Shown here: positions 9,041-18,400 of the stretch, piece by piece
Numbering within the stretch: position 1 is the stretch's first letter
Layout of the letters: every line of letters starts with the position of its first letter
Assembly (NCBI GenBank): GCA_903824785.1
Contig: CAIJYD010000069.1
Location: 29,291 to 93,290, forward strand
Source of the DNA: an uncultured Bacteroidota bacterium
Lineage (GTDB): Bacteria > Bacteroidota > Bacteroidia > Bacteroidales > VadinHA17
Reading direction: 5' to 3'
Length of the DNA: 64,000 bases
Translations under genes and position numbers: made by a program
Notes under the pieces: generated by a model
Databases searched by the model: none
What the model was told of the DNA's origin: nothing
What the model saw: only the letters and a program-made list of their open reading frames with translations

Positions 9041-10942
9041 TTATTGGCTTTTGGAAGGAACACCTTCCGTCATGAGTTTCTTCAGATCATTCAGGTAATT
9101 CTGGTAGACATCGCGTGGAGAAGCATTGTTTTTAGTACATATTGATGCCGCCATACCCACAACTTCACCCATCATTCCTCCGGTTCTCATTACTCTTACT
9201 GTGCCCAGCACAACATGAGTTACGCTTATATTACGTCCTGCCATAAACAGATTGCTGACATTTCGTGAATACAGACACCGGTAGGGTACTGAATATGGCT
9301 GAATATCTTTAATATCGGCTGTAGAGCGGAAAGCTTCTCCTGAAAAGTCTTTAGGTTTTGTAGGATAATGAAGATCAATTCCCCAGGTTGTGGTAAAGGA
9401 TGCATCGGGGAAAAGGGTCTGATTAAGAACATCCTGTTCCATAAGGATTACGTCGCCCATAAGACGTCGCGATTCACGTTTTCCTCCTATATAGGCAACC
9501 CATGCTAATTTCTGATGGGCAAATTTTATTTTGTCAATACTTTTGTTTTTCACGAAATCCCAGTTCCCGTAAGTAACACGGAAAGCATAGTCGCGAATGA
9601 ATTCAACCTCAGAAATCTGATCGCGGTTAAGTCCTGTTTCCCAATCCCAGTCGCCGCGGGTAACTTTGTGAGCTGTCGTTTCATCGAATTGAACTGCCCA
9701 GGGACAGTCGGGAAACTCTGAAATCTCATCCTGTCTTTCTGCAAACCATTGCACAGATGTTCCCATCACGAGATTATCCTTTATTTCAGGGGCCCGCGAC
9801 TCTCCGGTCTCTGCTCTTGCTTCCCTTCCTTCTTTGAAATCGGCGCCTGACAGGTACCCGAGATTTCCATCGCCGGTACAATCAGCAAATAATTTTCCTT
9901 TGAATTTAAACTCCTTTCCCGAGACAATATTCTTGGCTGTAACAGAAATTATCCGGTCTCCTTCTTTCTCAGCCTGAAAAACATGCGTGTTGAGAAAAAG
10001 TTTGATATTAGGTTCATTTTCAATAACTTCAATTTTCTTAACGTCGTCATAATTACTTGCTGGTCCGGCGTTATGAACCTTTTTCTCGGGGTTGGCGGCA
10101 ATAATTTCGAGGATCCTCTTTCCTCTCGGAGAATCCGGATCGCGGTAAGCTTCCCATAACTCCCAATATCCGACTGGCCCTATTTCGTCAACCATTAGAC
10201 CCAGTTTTGGATATGGGGACTGAAATATTAAACCCGACAACCCGACGCGTACCTCAGAGCTATTGTTCCCACCGAGCACAGGTCTGTTTTGTATTAATGC
10301 TACTTTGCAACCGAGTCGTGCAGCGCTTAATGCCGCACAACTGCCTGCCATACCGCCACCTACAACGACAAGGTCAAATTCGCCGGCATCACCGGGTTCG
10401 GATGCAAGTCCGGAGTTCTTATGGCGGAAATCATTTAATGCTTTTTTTTCAGTGGGAGGTATAAACCGGAGATCTTCTGCGAAAATTATGGCATCACATC
10501 TACCTTCAAAGCCTGTAAGGTCGTGCAAGGAGACTTCATTTCCTCCTTTTTTCAACTGAACTATTCCGCCATCCTGCCAGTGCCAATCAGCACCTTCTGT
10601 TCCGAAGGTGGTATTAAGAGGAACGCCTGCGATCAATAGCTGAAATTTTCCCGGGGTACCTTCTGCACCCCATGGGGCTACCCAGTCACGTGTCCTTACC
10701 CAAACCCGATAATTATTCTTTGAAGGAATATTAATTGAAGTTTTTGCATCATTTACAGGAATTCCATTTCCATGAGCAAGAATATATGGTGACCCCATTA
10801 CATCCATTGCTTGCTGATCGAGTACCCACCCGCCGGGTTCAGAGAAGTTTTCAGCTTCAATGAATATTAATCCCTTAGGATTACTAAATGATGTGCAAAG
10901 TGCAATTACAAAAAGGGCAGCAATTTTTCCGGTCAGTTTCAT
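9041..10942 (-). CDS. Exported FAD-dependent oxidoreductase with N-terminal beta-sandwich domain
   Basis: 633 residues from the ATG at 10942. The alternative start at 11026 lies inside the PIG-L gene and would bury the signal peptide (MKLTGKIAALFVIALCTSFS). Residues about 25-155 resemble the carbohydrate-binding-like domain found before FAD_oxidored (PF12831) domains in Bacteroidota. The dinucleotide-binding motif DLVVVGGGMAGSCAALSAAR lies at about 188-207, followed by NRPVLGGNNSSEVRVG. The C-terminal SVPYRCLYSRNVSNLFMAGR is also typical. Often annotated as xanthan-lyase-like, but the architecture points to a redox enzyme of unknown substrate. Third gene of the cassette, 49 bases after the PIG-L gene. 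Confidence 0.85.
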   Translation of the reverse strand: MKLTGKIAALFVIALCTSFSNPKGLIFIEAENFSEPGGWVLDQQAMDVMGSPYILAHGNGIPVNDAKTSINIPSKNNYRVWVRTRDWVAPWGAEGTPGKFQLLIAGVPLNTTFGTEGADWHWQDGGIVQLKKGGNEVSLHDLTGFEGRCDAIIFAEDLRFIPPTEKKALNDFRHKNSGLASEPGDAGEFDLVVVGGGMAGSCAALSAARLGCKVALIQNRPVLGGNNSSEVRVGLSGLIFQSPYPKLGLMVDEIGPVGYWELWEAYRDPDSPRGKRILEIIAANPEKKVHNAGPASNYDDVKKIEVIENEPNIKLFLNTHVFQAEKEGDRIISVTAKNIVSGKEFKFKGKLFADCTGDGNLGYLSGADFKEGREARAETGESRAPEIKDNLVMGTSVQWFAERQDEISEFPDCPWAVQFDETTAHKVTRGDWDWETGLNRDQISEVEFIRDYAFRVTYGNWDFVKNKSIDKIKFAHQKLAWVAYIGGKRESRRLMGDVILMEQDVLNQTLFPDASFTTTWGIDLHYPTKPKDFSGEAFRSTADIKDIQPYSVPYRCLYSRNVSNLFMAGRNISVTHVVLGTVRVMRTGGMMGEVVGMAASICTKNNASPRDVYQNYLNDLKKLMTEGVPSKSQ

Positions 10943-10991
10943 ACAGTTATGTTTTACTTTTAACAATGGTCGTTTAAGGTCTGAAAACGGT

Positions 10992-11969
10992 TTAAAGAGG
11001 AACGGCATTCTTAAGTATATATTCATTTAACACAGAAGGAGCAGGGCCAATGTAATGAAAACATTCAGCCCATTCCAGACCGTATTTCGTGCCATTTGCC
11101 TTATCAAGATCAAGTACAAATTCTTTTATGTAATTAAAGTTGGCTGTCTTATCGTCGTTACCAAGAATTGGCAATTTTTTTCCTTCAGCTGCAAGGCTTT
11201 TTCTTAGTCTCGCGCCGGTATCTCCACCCGGTCCCTGTGTTTTGCAAACGATATTGCTTTCTACCTTTTTATCTATGAATTTGCTGATATCCACAACCCT
11301 GTTCACAATCTGAGGACCTCTGGCGAAATAGTACATTTCAGTAACAGTATGAGGTTTTACAACTTCCAGCTGTTCAGGGTAATCGGTTCCCATACCTGCC
11401 ATCCAGCGAGCTGCTTCAACTGCCCTTGCTGTAACATAATGGTCGGGATTTTCTTCATATTGTCCGTATGGATCGTAACAGATCAGAGTATCTATTTTCA
11501 GCAGCCTGAAAAGAAAAATCAGCCTTCCTTTAATCTCCTGAATATTATATTCGTCCATCCTATGGTTGCTGTAATTCAGGTCATAAGTCTTTTCAAGGCC
11601 TAAAACTTTTGCAACAGCCTCATTGTCTTTTTCATTATTTAAAAATCTTTCACCTGTAGTTGCTCCGGAGCCGGCTGCTTCATCGTTTGAAGTTCTGATC
11701 AGATACCCGGTATAACCTTCATAAATAAGTTTAGCCACGGTACCGGCAGCATAAATAGGTATGTCGTCGCAATGGGGTTGTATAACCGCAAGTACTTTTC
11801 CCTTATGAGGTTTACCTTCTGAGAATCTTTCAATTACTACATCAGAAACCTTCTCGGCGGGAGCTTTTTTGTTATCGTTTTTCTGATCTGAAAAGGCCAT
11901 GGAACCATAGGCAGCAGGAATAATTGCTCCTAAGGCTAAATTCTTTGAAATAAAATTTCTTCGTTTCAT
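10992..11969 (-). CDS. PIG-L (LmbE-type) deacetylase, exported
   Basis: 325 residues. The N-terminus MKRRNFISKNLALGAIIPAA is a good Tat signal (twin Arg followed by N-F-I, then a modest hydrophobic stretch). The zinc site motif appears as VIQPHCDDIPIYAAGT, where most relatives have HPDDE: the first metal ligands His and Asp are present, but Cys replaces Pro. A downstream His motif is NPDHYVTARAVEAARW. Known members deacetylate N-acetylglucosaminyl or related amide substrates. Second gene of the cassette, 47 bases after the PLP enzyme. It would release a free amine for the PLP enzyme to act on, which is inference from adjacency. Confidence 0.87.
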   Translation of the reverse strand: MKRRNFISKNLALGAIIPAAYGSMAFSDQKNDNKKAPAEKVSDVVIERFSEGKPHKGKVLAVIQPHCDDIPIYAAGTVAKLIYEGYTGYLIRTSNDEAAGSGATTGERFLNNEKDNEAVAKVLGLEKTYDLNYSNHRMDEYNIQEIKGRLIFLFRLLKIDTLICYDPYGQYEENPDHYVTARAVEAARWMAGMGTDYPEQLEVVKPHTVTEMYYFARGPQIVNRVVDISKFIDKKVESNIVCKTQGPGGDTGARLRKSLAAEGKKLPILGNDDKTANFNYIKEFVLDLDKANGTKYGLEWAECFHYIGPAPSVLNEYILKNAVPL

Positions 11970-12016
11970 AGCTGAATTATTTTTACATGTAAATATAACT
12001 TAAAAAGTAAAAAAAA

Positions 12017-13699
12017 TTACCAGGCATTGCCATTTCTTCGGCCATTATCAGGAATAGCGACAGGTATATTTCTGGTCTTTGAAGAAGATCGCTTTGCTGA
12101 GAATTTTGCAGAGCGGTATTCACCCATATAGAGGATTCCTGAAATAACATCATCAGCAATGGTTCCGGCAAAAGTAAAGAGAATTGAATCACCAGGAGCG
12201 TTATAAGTGCTTAGCATTTTTATCTGATCTCCTTCAATAGTTCCGGCAATATCCTGCATTGAAAAACTGCTTTTATACGATCCCTGAAGCCATTTGCCTT
12301 CCTGTTTTTCGATAAAGAACTGGTGTTCACCTTTACCTGTATAATATTCAACGCTTACATTCCAATGACCTGTAATGTTTGTGGAAGGAACTTTTGTCTC
12401 AATATTTTTTGGTGCCCTTTTCCGTGAAAGTATTTCATAAATTCGTTCAGCAACTGTTTTGTCATCACCGGGCGACATCATATGAGCGCTTAATGAAAGG
12501 GAAGTTGTTCCTGCTTTTTCATCGCTGCGGCAACCAAGGGCAATTCTTGGTTTGTTTTTGGCGAAATCTTCTGCGACCTCTTCAGAGGTAATGTTAAGCT
12601 GAGCCGGATCCCAGGTTATCGTTAGCAAAGCGCTTCTGTTATCGAGACCGGTGGGCTCCTGTAGTTTCGTATTAACGCTTTTTACTGTTTTAATTCTGTC
12701 GGAGATATTGTTGAGCCAGGCGACCCAGTTTTTTTCTTCGCCGGCATGATCGCGCTTTATCCATGCCTCAACGGCAGCGAGCATACCGATATGTTCCTCC
12801 TTACCTAATTTGTTATCGCGACCGGGACCGTGGTGAGGAGAGCTTGCCTGCCAGGCACCCAGAAGAATATCCTTGCGTCCCAGCATAAGTCCTGCACACT
12901 GAGGACCGCGGATTGCTTTCCCTCCACTGTAAGCAACAATTGTAGCGCCACGCTGCAGATGTATATTGGGAATGGAAAGGGTTTCTGCGGCTGCATCTAC
13001 CAGGACAGGTATATTCCTTTGTCTTGCAACAGCGGAGATACTTTCTATTGACAGCGGGCCAATTTCGTATGATGGATGAGCTGATAAGAGATAAATCATT
13101 GCTGTACGGGAAGAGATTGCATCCTGTAGCTCTTCAATAGTATCAACGGTAATAATTCTGACTCCGATATTTCGTATTGCATGGTCATACTGGTTACGTG
13201 AATATCCTGGTGAAATGACTTCGGTTTTTGCGAACCCTTCCAGATTTGGAATACGGATAAGTTTTTCCGGATCTCCATCTGTTACACAGGCTGCTGTAAT
13301 ATGTTTCATACCTGCCGAACAGCCTGCAGATACCATACCCCATTCAGCACCTGTCAGATCAGCTAAGCGCTTACCTACTGCCATCGCCAGCTCATCGAGC
13401 TGAACAAAATTCTGGGCAGCGAAGTCCATTGCCTTTCGTACTTCAGGCAACTCTAAGGAACCACCGATAGCAGTAATGGTACCTCTGCAATTGATAACCG
13501 GCTCAACGCCGATAGACTGATATATCTGGGGACCGGCAATGAGAGGGCCTTCCTGCCCTGGAGTTATTGAGCTGACTGGTAATTCGAAAGGATCAATTCC
13601 ATTTTCTTTAAGCGAATTGGAAAAGATAGGTTCCATTGAGAGAAAACTGCCGGCTAATGGTAATGCTGATAACCTTTTAATAATTTCCCTGCGTTTCAT
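12017..13699 (-). CDS. Exported SelA-like PLP-dependent enzyme with C-terminal extension
   Basis: 560 residues. The start at 13699 is chosen because it gives a Tat-like signal (MKRREIIKRLSALPLAGS) and lies 28 bases after a -7 promoter element; possible starts at 13723 and 13738 fall at or before the promoter. The fold-type I PLP domain (about 45-420) resembles SelA and D-glucosaminate-6-phosphate ammonia-lyase: INCRGTITAIGGSL, GAEWGMVSAGCSAGM, and the PLP lysine in VAYSGGKAIRGPQCAG (about 262). The last ~120 residues (TGHWNVSVEYYTGKGEHQFF onward) form a predicted beta-rich domain not found in plain SelA proteins. Function is likely elimination or deamination of an amino compound; substrate unknown. 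A PLP enzyme outside the cytoplasm is uncommon. Confidence 0.8.
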   Translation of the reverse strand: MKRREIIKRLSALPLAGSFLSMEPIFSNSLKENGIDPFELPVSSITPGQEGPLIAGPQIYQSIGVEPVINCRGTITAIGGSLELPEVRKAMDFAAQNFVQLDELAMAVGKRLADLTGAEWGMVSAGCSAGMKHITAACVTDGDPEKLIRIPNLEGFAKTEVISPGYSRNQYDHAIRNIGVRIITVDTIEELQDAISSRTAMIYLLSAHPSYEIGPLSIESISAVARQRNIPVLVDAAAETLSIPNIHLQRGATIVAYSGGKAIRGPQCAGLMLGRKDILLGAWQASSPHHGPGRDNKLGKEEHIGMLAAVEAWIKRDHAGEEKNWVAWLNNISDRIKTVKSVNTKLQEPTGLDNRSALLTITWDPAQLNITSEEVAEDFAKNKPRIALGCRSDEKAGTTSLSLSAHMMSPGDDKTVAERIYEILSRKRAPKNIETKVPSTNITGHWNVSVEYYTGKGEHQFFIEKQEGKWLQGSYKSSFSMQDIAGTIEGDQIKMLSTYNAPGDSILFTFAGTIADDVISGILYMGEYRSAKFSAKRSSSKTRNIPVAIPDNGRRNGNAW

Positions 13700-13726
13700 T
13701 TTATTGATTATTTGTTTATTCATATA

Positions 13727-13734
13727 CAAAAATA
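13727..13734 (-). promoter_or_regulatory. Promoter of the PLP/PIG-L/FAD/phosphatase cassette, -7 element
   Basis: Minus-strand TATTTTTG matches TAnnTTTG exactly. It sits directly downstream of a terminator-like hairpin and 28 bases before the preferred start of the PLP gene, so the cassette can be expressed apart from susCD. Confidence 0.5.
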
Positions 13735-13735
13735 A

Positions 13736-13765
13736 CAAAAGGAGATCGTTGTCAATCTCCTTTTG
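13736..13765 (-). terminator. Intrinsic terminator after susCD
   Basis: Perfect 11-bp stem (13736-13746 with 13755-13765, CAAAAGGAGAT and its complement) and an 8-base loop. In the minus direction it is followed by a T-rich run (TTTTGTTATTTTTG). It lies 80 bases past the susD stop. Confidence 0.7.
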
Positions 13766-13844
13766 CTGTTAAATCAGTGATACAGCTGATATCCTTATAG
13801 TGTTAATGTTTGATTGCGGAGATCAGCTATATCATAAAAGTTTA

Positions 13845-15443
13845 TTAATTCTGACCTGTGCCAGGACCAACATCCCACCACATTCTGCCCTGAAGCAGGT
13901 CTACTGTCTCTTCTGAAAAGCCCTGTCGTGCAATTGCTGCATAGTAATTATCAGGATTTACATTTCGTTCGGCGATTGGAAGAGAGAATCTTCTCCACAT
14001 TTTTCCTGCAGTTACATTGCCGGGATAGGAAACTTTTACCCCGAGGGTATTAGTCCAGTTGGCATAATTAAAGACAGGGTATTTAGTGCGTCTCCAGTTG
14101 GAATATACTTCATAATCATTTCCAACCATAGATACCCATTTCTGGGTTGAGATCTGTTCAAGTTGTTGAGCGAACGTTCCTCCTGAAAGATAAGGATTAA
14201 GTGCAAGGTAAGCATCAACAGCAGCAGTGGAGATAACACCTGAGTGAGGCGTTACGGCAGGCCACAATTTCCAATGATCCATAGCTGCGCGAACGCCACT
14301 ATTATAAGCTGCTTCTGCAGTAGTACCTACACTCCATCCTCTCAATGCTGCTTCTGCTATTATAAAATAGGCTTCTGCAGGTTCCATGGTTATAATCGGA
14401 GCGCCACGGTCAATAAAAAGGAGAGAAGGTTCAGAGTAAGTATCGAAATCAGTTGGTTTTGAATTGATACTTCCACTTAACATACCTCTCTGTGTTGCAG
14501 GGGTATTATTTGCCGTATAGGTACTTCCGGAAGGCACCCAAACAACAGAAATAACAGGTAAACGAGGATCCTGAGTAGTTTTCAGATAGTCAATGAACTT
14601 TGCTGCCCATTTGCCACCTTCAACATTATCACCACCCGGGCTTGCATAGTTTCCACTGATCATACCACTTGAATTTGGATTCATCTGGCCTGTAATATTT
14701 GCATATTTAAGATAAGCAATATCAGTACTAGCTGTCATAACACCTCCGGTAACAGCTCTTTCAACCCAGATCTTAGCCTGTGCAGGCTGAACATCTGAAA
14801 GACGCATTCCGAGACGAAGCATCAGGGTATAGCCAAATTTTTTCCATTTTGCTATACTGCCTGCAAAGTATGGATCAGCCGTTCCAAAAACATTTGGCTG
14901 GTTGTCATCCATAGAAAGAAGAGCGGCACTAAGCTCATTTAACATAGCCGTATAGATACTTTCCTGGGTATCATAAACCGGTTTCAGTACGGTGTTACCT
15001 TTCATTGCCTCGGTATAAGGCAAGTCGCCCATTAAGTCAGTTTGCACATGGAAAGCAAGAATCCTGAGGATTTCACATGCAGCTCTTTTATTCACGTTTT
15101 CTGCACCCAGGATCTGGGTATTTAACTGTAAAATCCTGTTTAATTGATTGTTGTATACATTGAAATCACCGGCTGTACCACCAAAAGCATAGAATTTATC
15201 TCCAATTGCGGGAACTTCCTTGTAAGAAGAATAATACTGAAGGCCCTGGGCAATTGCACCATAGTTTTGAGCTGGTGCGCTAGCCATAACAGCTGCAGTA
15301 AAAGAATACTGAGGGATAACATATTCGATCTGATTTGGATTTTTGTTCAGATCGGCCAGCTCCTGTGTATCGCACGACGGCATAATGGAACCAATGAAAA
15401 CTGCTCCGGCCGCATATATAATTTTTAAGAATGTCTTTTTCAT
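13845..15443 (-). CDS. SusD/RagB-type nutrient-binding lipoprotein
   Basis: 532 residues. The lipoprotein signal ends at SIMPSCDTQ (Cys 24), placing it on the outer membrane. The helical SusD-like fold (SusD-like_2 type) is suggested by LADLNKNPNQIEYVIPQYSF near the start, ACEILRILAFHVQTDLMGDLPYTEA, and the C-terminal NPDNYYAAIARQGFS. These proteins form a lid over the SusC barrel and bind the substrate before import. It starts 17 bases after the susC stop, the standard pair arrangement. The ligand is not necessarily a glycan: no glycoside hydrolase is present in the locus. Followed by an intrinsic terminator. Confidence 0.95.
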   Translation of the reverse strand: MKKTFLKIIYAAGAVFIGSIMPSCDTQELADLNKNPNQIEYVIPQYSFTAAVMASAPAQNYGAIAQGLQYYSSYKEVPAIGDKFYAFGGTAGDFNVYNNQLNRILQLNTQILGAENVNKRAACEILRILAFHVQTDLMGDLPYTEAMKGNTVLKPVYDTQESIYTAMLNELSAALLSMDDNQPNVFGTADPYFAGSIAKWKKFGYTLMLRLGMRLSDVQPAQAKIWVERAVTGGVMTASTDIAYLKYANITGQMNPNSSGMISGNYASPGGDNVEGGKWAAKFIDYLKTTQDPRLPVISVVWVPSGSTYTANNTPATQRGMLSGSINSKPTDFDTYSEPSLLFIDRGAPIITMEPAEAYFIIAEAALRGWSVGTTAEAAYNSGVRAAMDHWKLWPAVTPHSGVISTAAVDAYLALNPYLSGGTFAQQLEQISTQKWVSMVGNDYEVYSNWRRTKYPVFNYANWTNTLGVKVSYPGNVTAGKMWRRFSLPIAERNVNPDNYYAAIARQGFSEETVDLLQGRMWWDVGPGTGQN

Positions 15444-15460
15444 GCTAGTAGATTTTAATA

Positions 15461-18400
15461 TTAGAATCTTAAATTCAGGTTAAAACCGATATTTCTTGTT
15501 ATCGGCATAGCAACTCCCTGGCTGCCTTGTGCATTACCAACAGTCTGTTGCATTTCAGGATCTATACCTGCATCCTTAACACGTTTATCCTGATAAAGAG
15601 TAAAGAGATTCAGACCAGTTACAGCAACTGAAGCACCCTGGATTTTCAGGAATGACAGAACACTTGAAGGGATCTCATATTTCAGAATCATACGGCGCAG
15701 TTTAATAAAGTCTGTTTTATAGACAAATTGGCCGGGATAAAAACTTCCAAAATTGTTATAGTAAGTGTCAAGATCGACAACATTCCATAGTTTTGTATAA
15801 GGAGCACCTGTCTGATCAACTCCGGTAACTGTAAGACCTGCATCTCTTCCGGGAAGTGTAGCCGGAGTAAGACCGAATCGGGTAGCGTACTGAATAGCAT
15901 TACTGTAACCTACAGCTCCAAATTTGGAATCTAAGTCAATTGTTAAAGAAAAACGCTTGTATCTGAAGCTATTTCCCAATCCCATAAGTAATGGAGGGTT
16001 TCCAACGCCTAAATCAGAAAGAACCCTGTCTTCGTAACCTGTTGCGGCATTATAAATCAAAGTGCCGTTTGCATCTCTTTTCATAACATATGCACGAACA
16101 GTTGAATAAGGAAGGCCTACTGCATTGATAATTGTTGGTCCACCGATTGCACTACCCAATGTAAGAACATCGATTCCTTCAGCCAGTTCAACAATCTTAC
16201 TCTTATTATATCCAAAGTTAAAACTTACATCCCAGCTGAAATTATCCCTTTTTACAGGTGTGCCGGTCAAACTGATCTCCCATCCTTTGTTGGTTATAAG
16301 TCCAAGGTTTCTTGGTCCTGCCGAATAACCTGTTGCCTGTGAAATAGGCGGATAGAGGATATCATCTTCTGTTTTCTTTGAATAATAGTTCACATCTAAA
16401 CCGATGCGGTTATCGAGAATCTGAACCTGAAATCCACCTTCTGTTGTTGTTGCAGTAATAGGGCGGATATTAGGATTGAGCAGGGAGTTTGGATTACTAA
16501 GTGTTGGAAGGGAATATGCGTTTACTGTGCTGATAGTATATGTCTGATTGATACTTCCGGCACCTACAGTAGCGCTGCCAACCTGTGCCCAGGAGGCACG
16601 AATTTTTGCAAAATTGAATAATTTAGGAAGTTTAACAACTTCTGAAAGGATAAAGCTTCCTCCCACAGAAGGATAGAAGATAGCATTATACCCTGGGTTG
16701 AGAACAGAAAACCAATCCTGTCTACCCGTGAAAGTTAAATATGCGAAATTTTTATAGTCGATATTTGCCTCTCCAAAAACAGAGTTTGTACCTGATGAGC
16801 TCTGACTTTGATTTACAAGATCCCTGTTTTTCAGGTTAGAAAGACTATAGAAATCTGGAATAACCCATTCTGTTCCGTTAGCTGTACTGGCTGTGCCAAA
16901 ATCTCTTTCCCTGTTTGCACCCACCATTAAATTAAGTCCAAATGCATCTGCAAGGAACTTGGTTTTATAATTGGCAAGAACCTGGAAGTTAGTTTTGTCA
17001 GAAATATCCTGAGATGAATTGAAATAGCCTAATGGAGTAAATGCATTAGTTTTAGGAACATAGTTAAGGTCCTTGTAAGTACTGAAATCTTTTGCCATGG
17101 TTCCTTTGATAAAGAGATTAGGCAACAGATTAAACTGAACGCTTGATCTGGAAATAAATCTCTGTCTGTGGTCTTCGTTATGCAAACTGTAGGAGGCATA
17201 ATAAGGGTTAACTGCTGCAGGCACCGGATTCCATTCCAGTTCTCTGCCGGTTGCAGCATTGATACCTGGTAGTGCAGGATCAGTACCTCTCATGTTTCTT
17301 ACATCCACCACATTAGCTGCCAGATATACAGGCCATGCTGCATTTAATTCTGCATAACCAACGTTTGGTCTGTTACTGCCATCAACAAGGTTATACTGGA
17401 CACTTGATTCAATAACAATAAAATCGTTCTTTCCCAAAGTACCTCTGACATTAAGGTTGGCTGTTTTTTTGAAATATTCAGAATTGGGCTGCTGATCTTT
17501 TGCACGTGTGTCACTTACAGATAATCTCATTTGCATATTCTGGTTACCTGCATTGAAGGCAACTGTATTGGAAAAATTCTGAGATGGCTGGTAAAAATTC
17601 TTAATGTTCTGTTTTACATTAACAGCTGAATAGGGACGTTCAACACCGTCGAACTGCATAACCATCGATCCATCCAGTTTTGCACCATATGATAAACGAC
17701 CGGAACTAAGGGCAGCTGCAGCAGTTGCTGGCTTAACGCCATCATTTCCCTGACCGTAAACATACTGATAGTTCGGAAATACAGCAGGTGTTCCAAAATT
17801 TGCGTCGGAAGTTATTTCAACACCAATTCCTTTTTGAATTGTACCCTTTTTAGTAGTTATAAGTATAACACCATTAGCTGCCTGGCTGCCATAAAGAGCT
17901 GCCGCAGCACCACCTTTAAGTACAGATATTGAAGCAATATCATCGGGGTTCATACTTGAGATGCCGTCGCCACGGTCAACGTTAAGAGCAGAAGAACTGG
18001 TAACTGGGCCTCGGTTTGTGTTGTTAATAGGCATACCATCAACTACATAAAGAGGCTGCTGGTTTCCGTTGAGGGATGTGTTTCCTCTGACGATAACACG
18101 GCTGGAAGCACCGGCACCTGAGTTAACCTGTGTAGCTTCAACTCCGGCAATTTTACCGGTGAGTGATGTGGCTACGTTATTCATACGAGCTTCGGTAAAA
18201 GCTTCTCCACGAACTTCCTGAACGGCATAAGCAAGTGCTTTTTTCTCTTTCTTAATACCGAAGGCTGTAACAACAACCTCATCCATCTGAAGCATGCTTT
18301 CAGCAAGGGCAACGTTTACGACAGTCTGACTTCCAACGACTATTTCCTGTGGGGTATAGCCTATAAAGGAAAACTGCAGTGTAGCCTGGTTATTAGGGAC

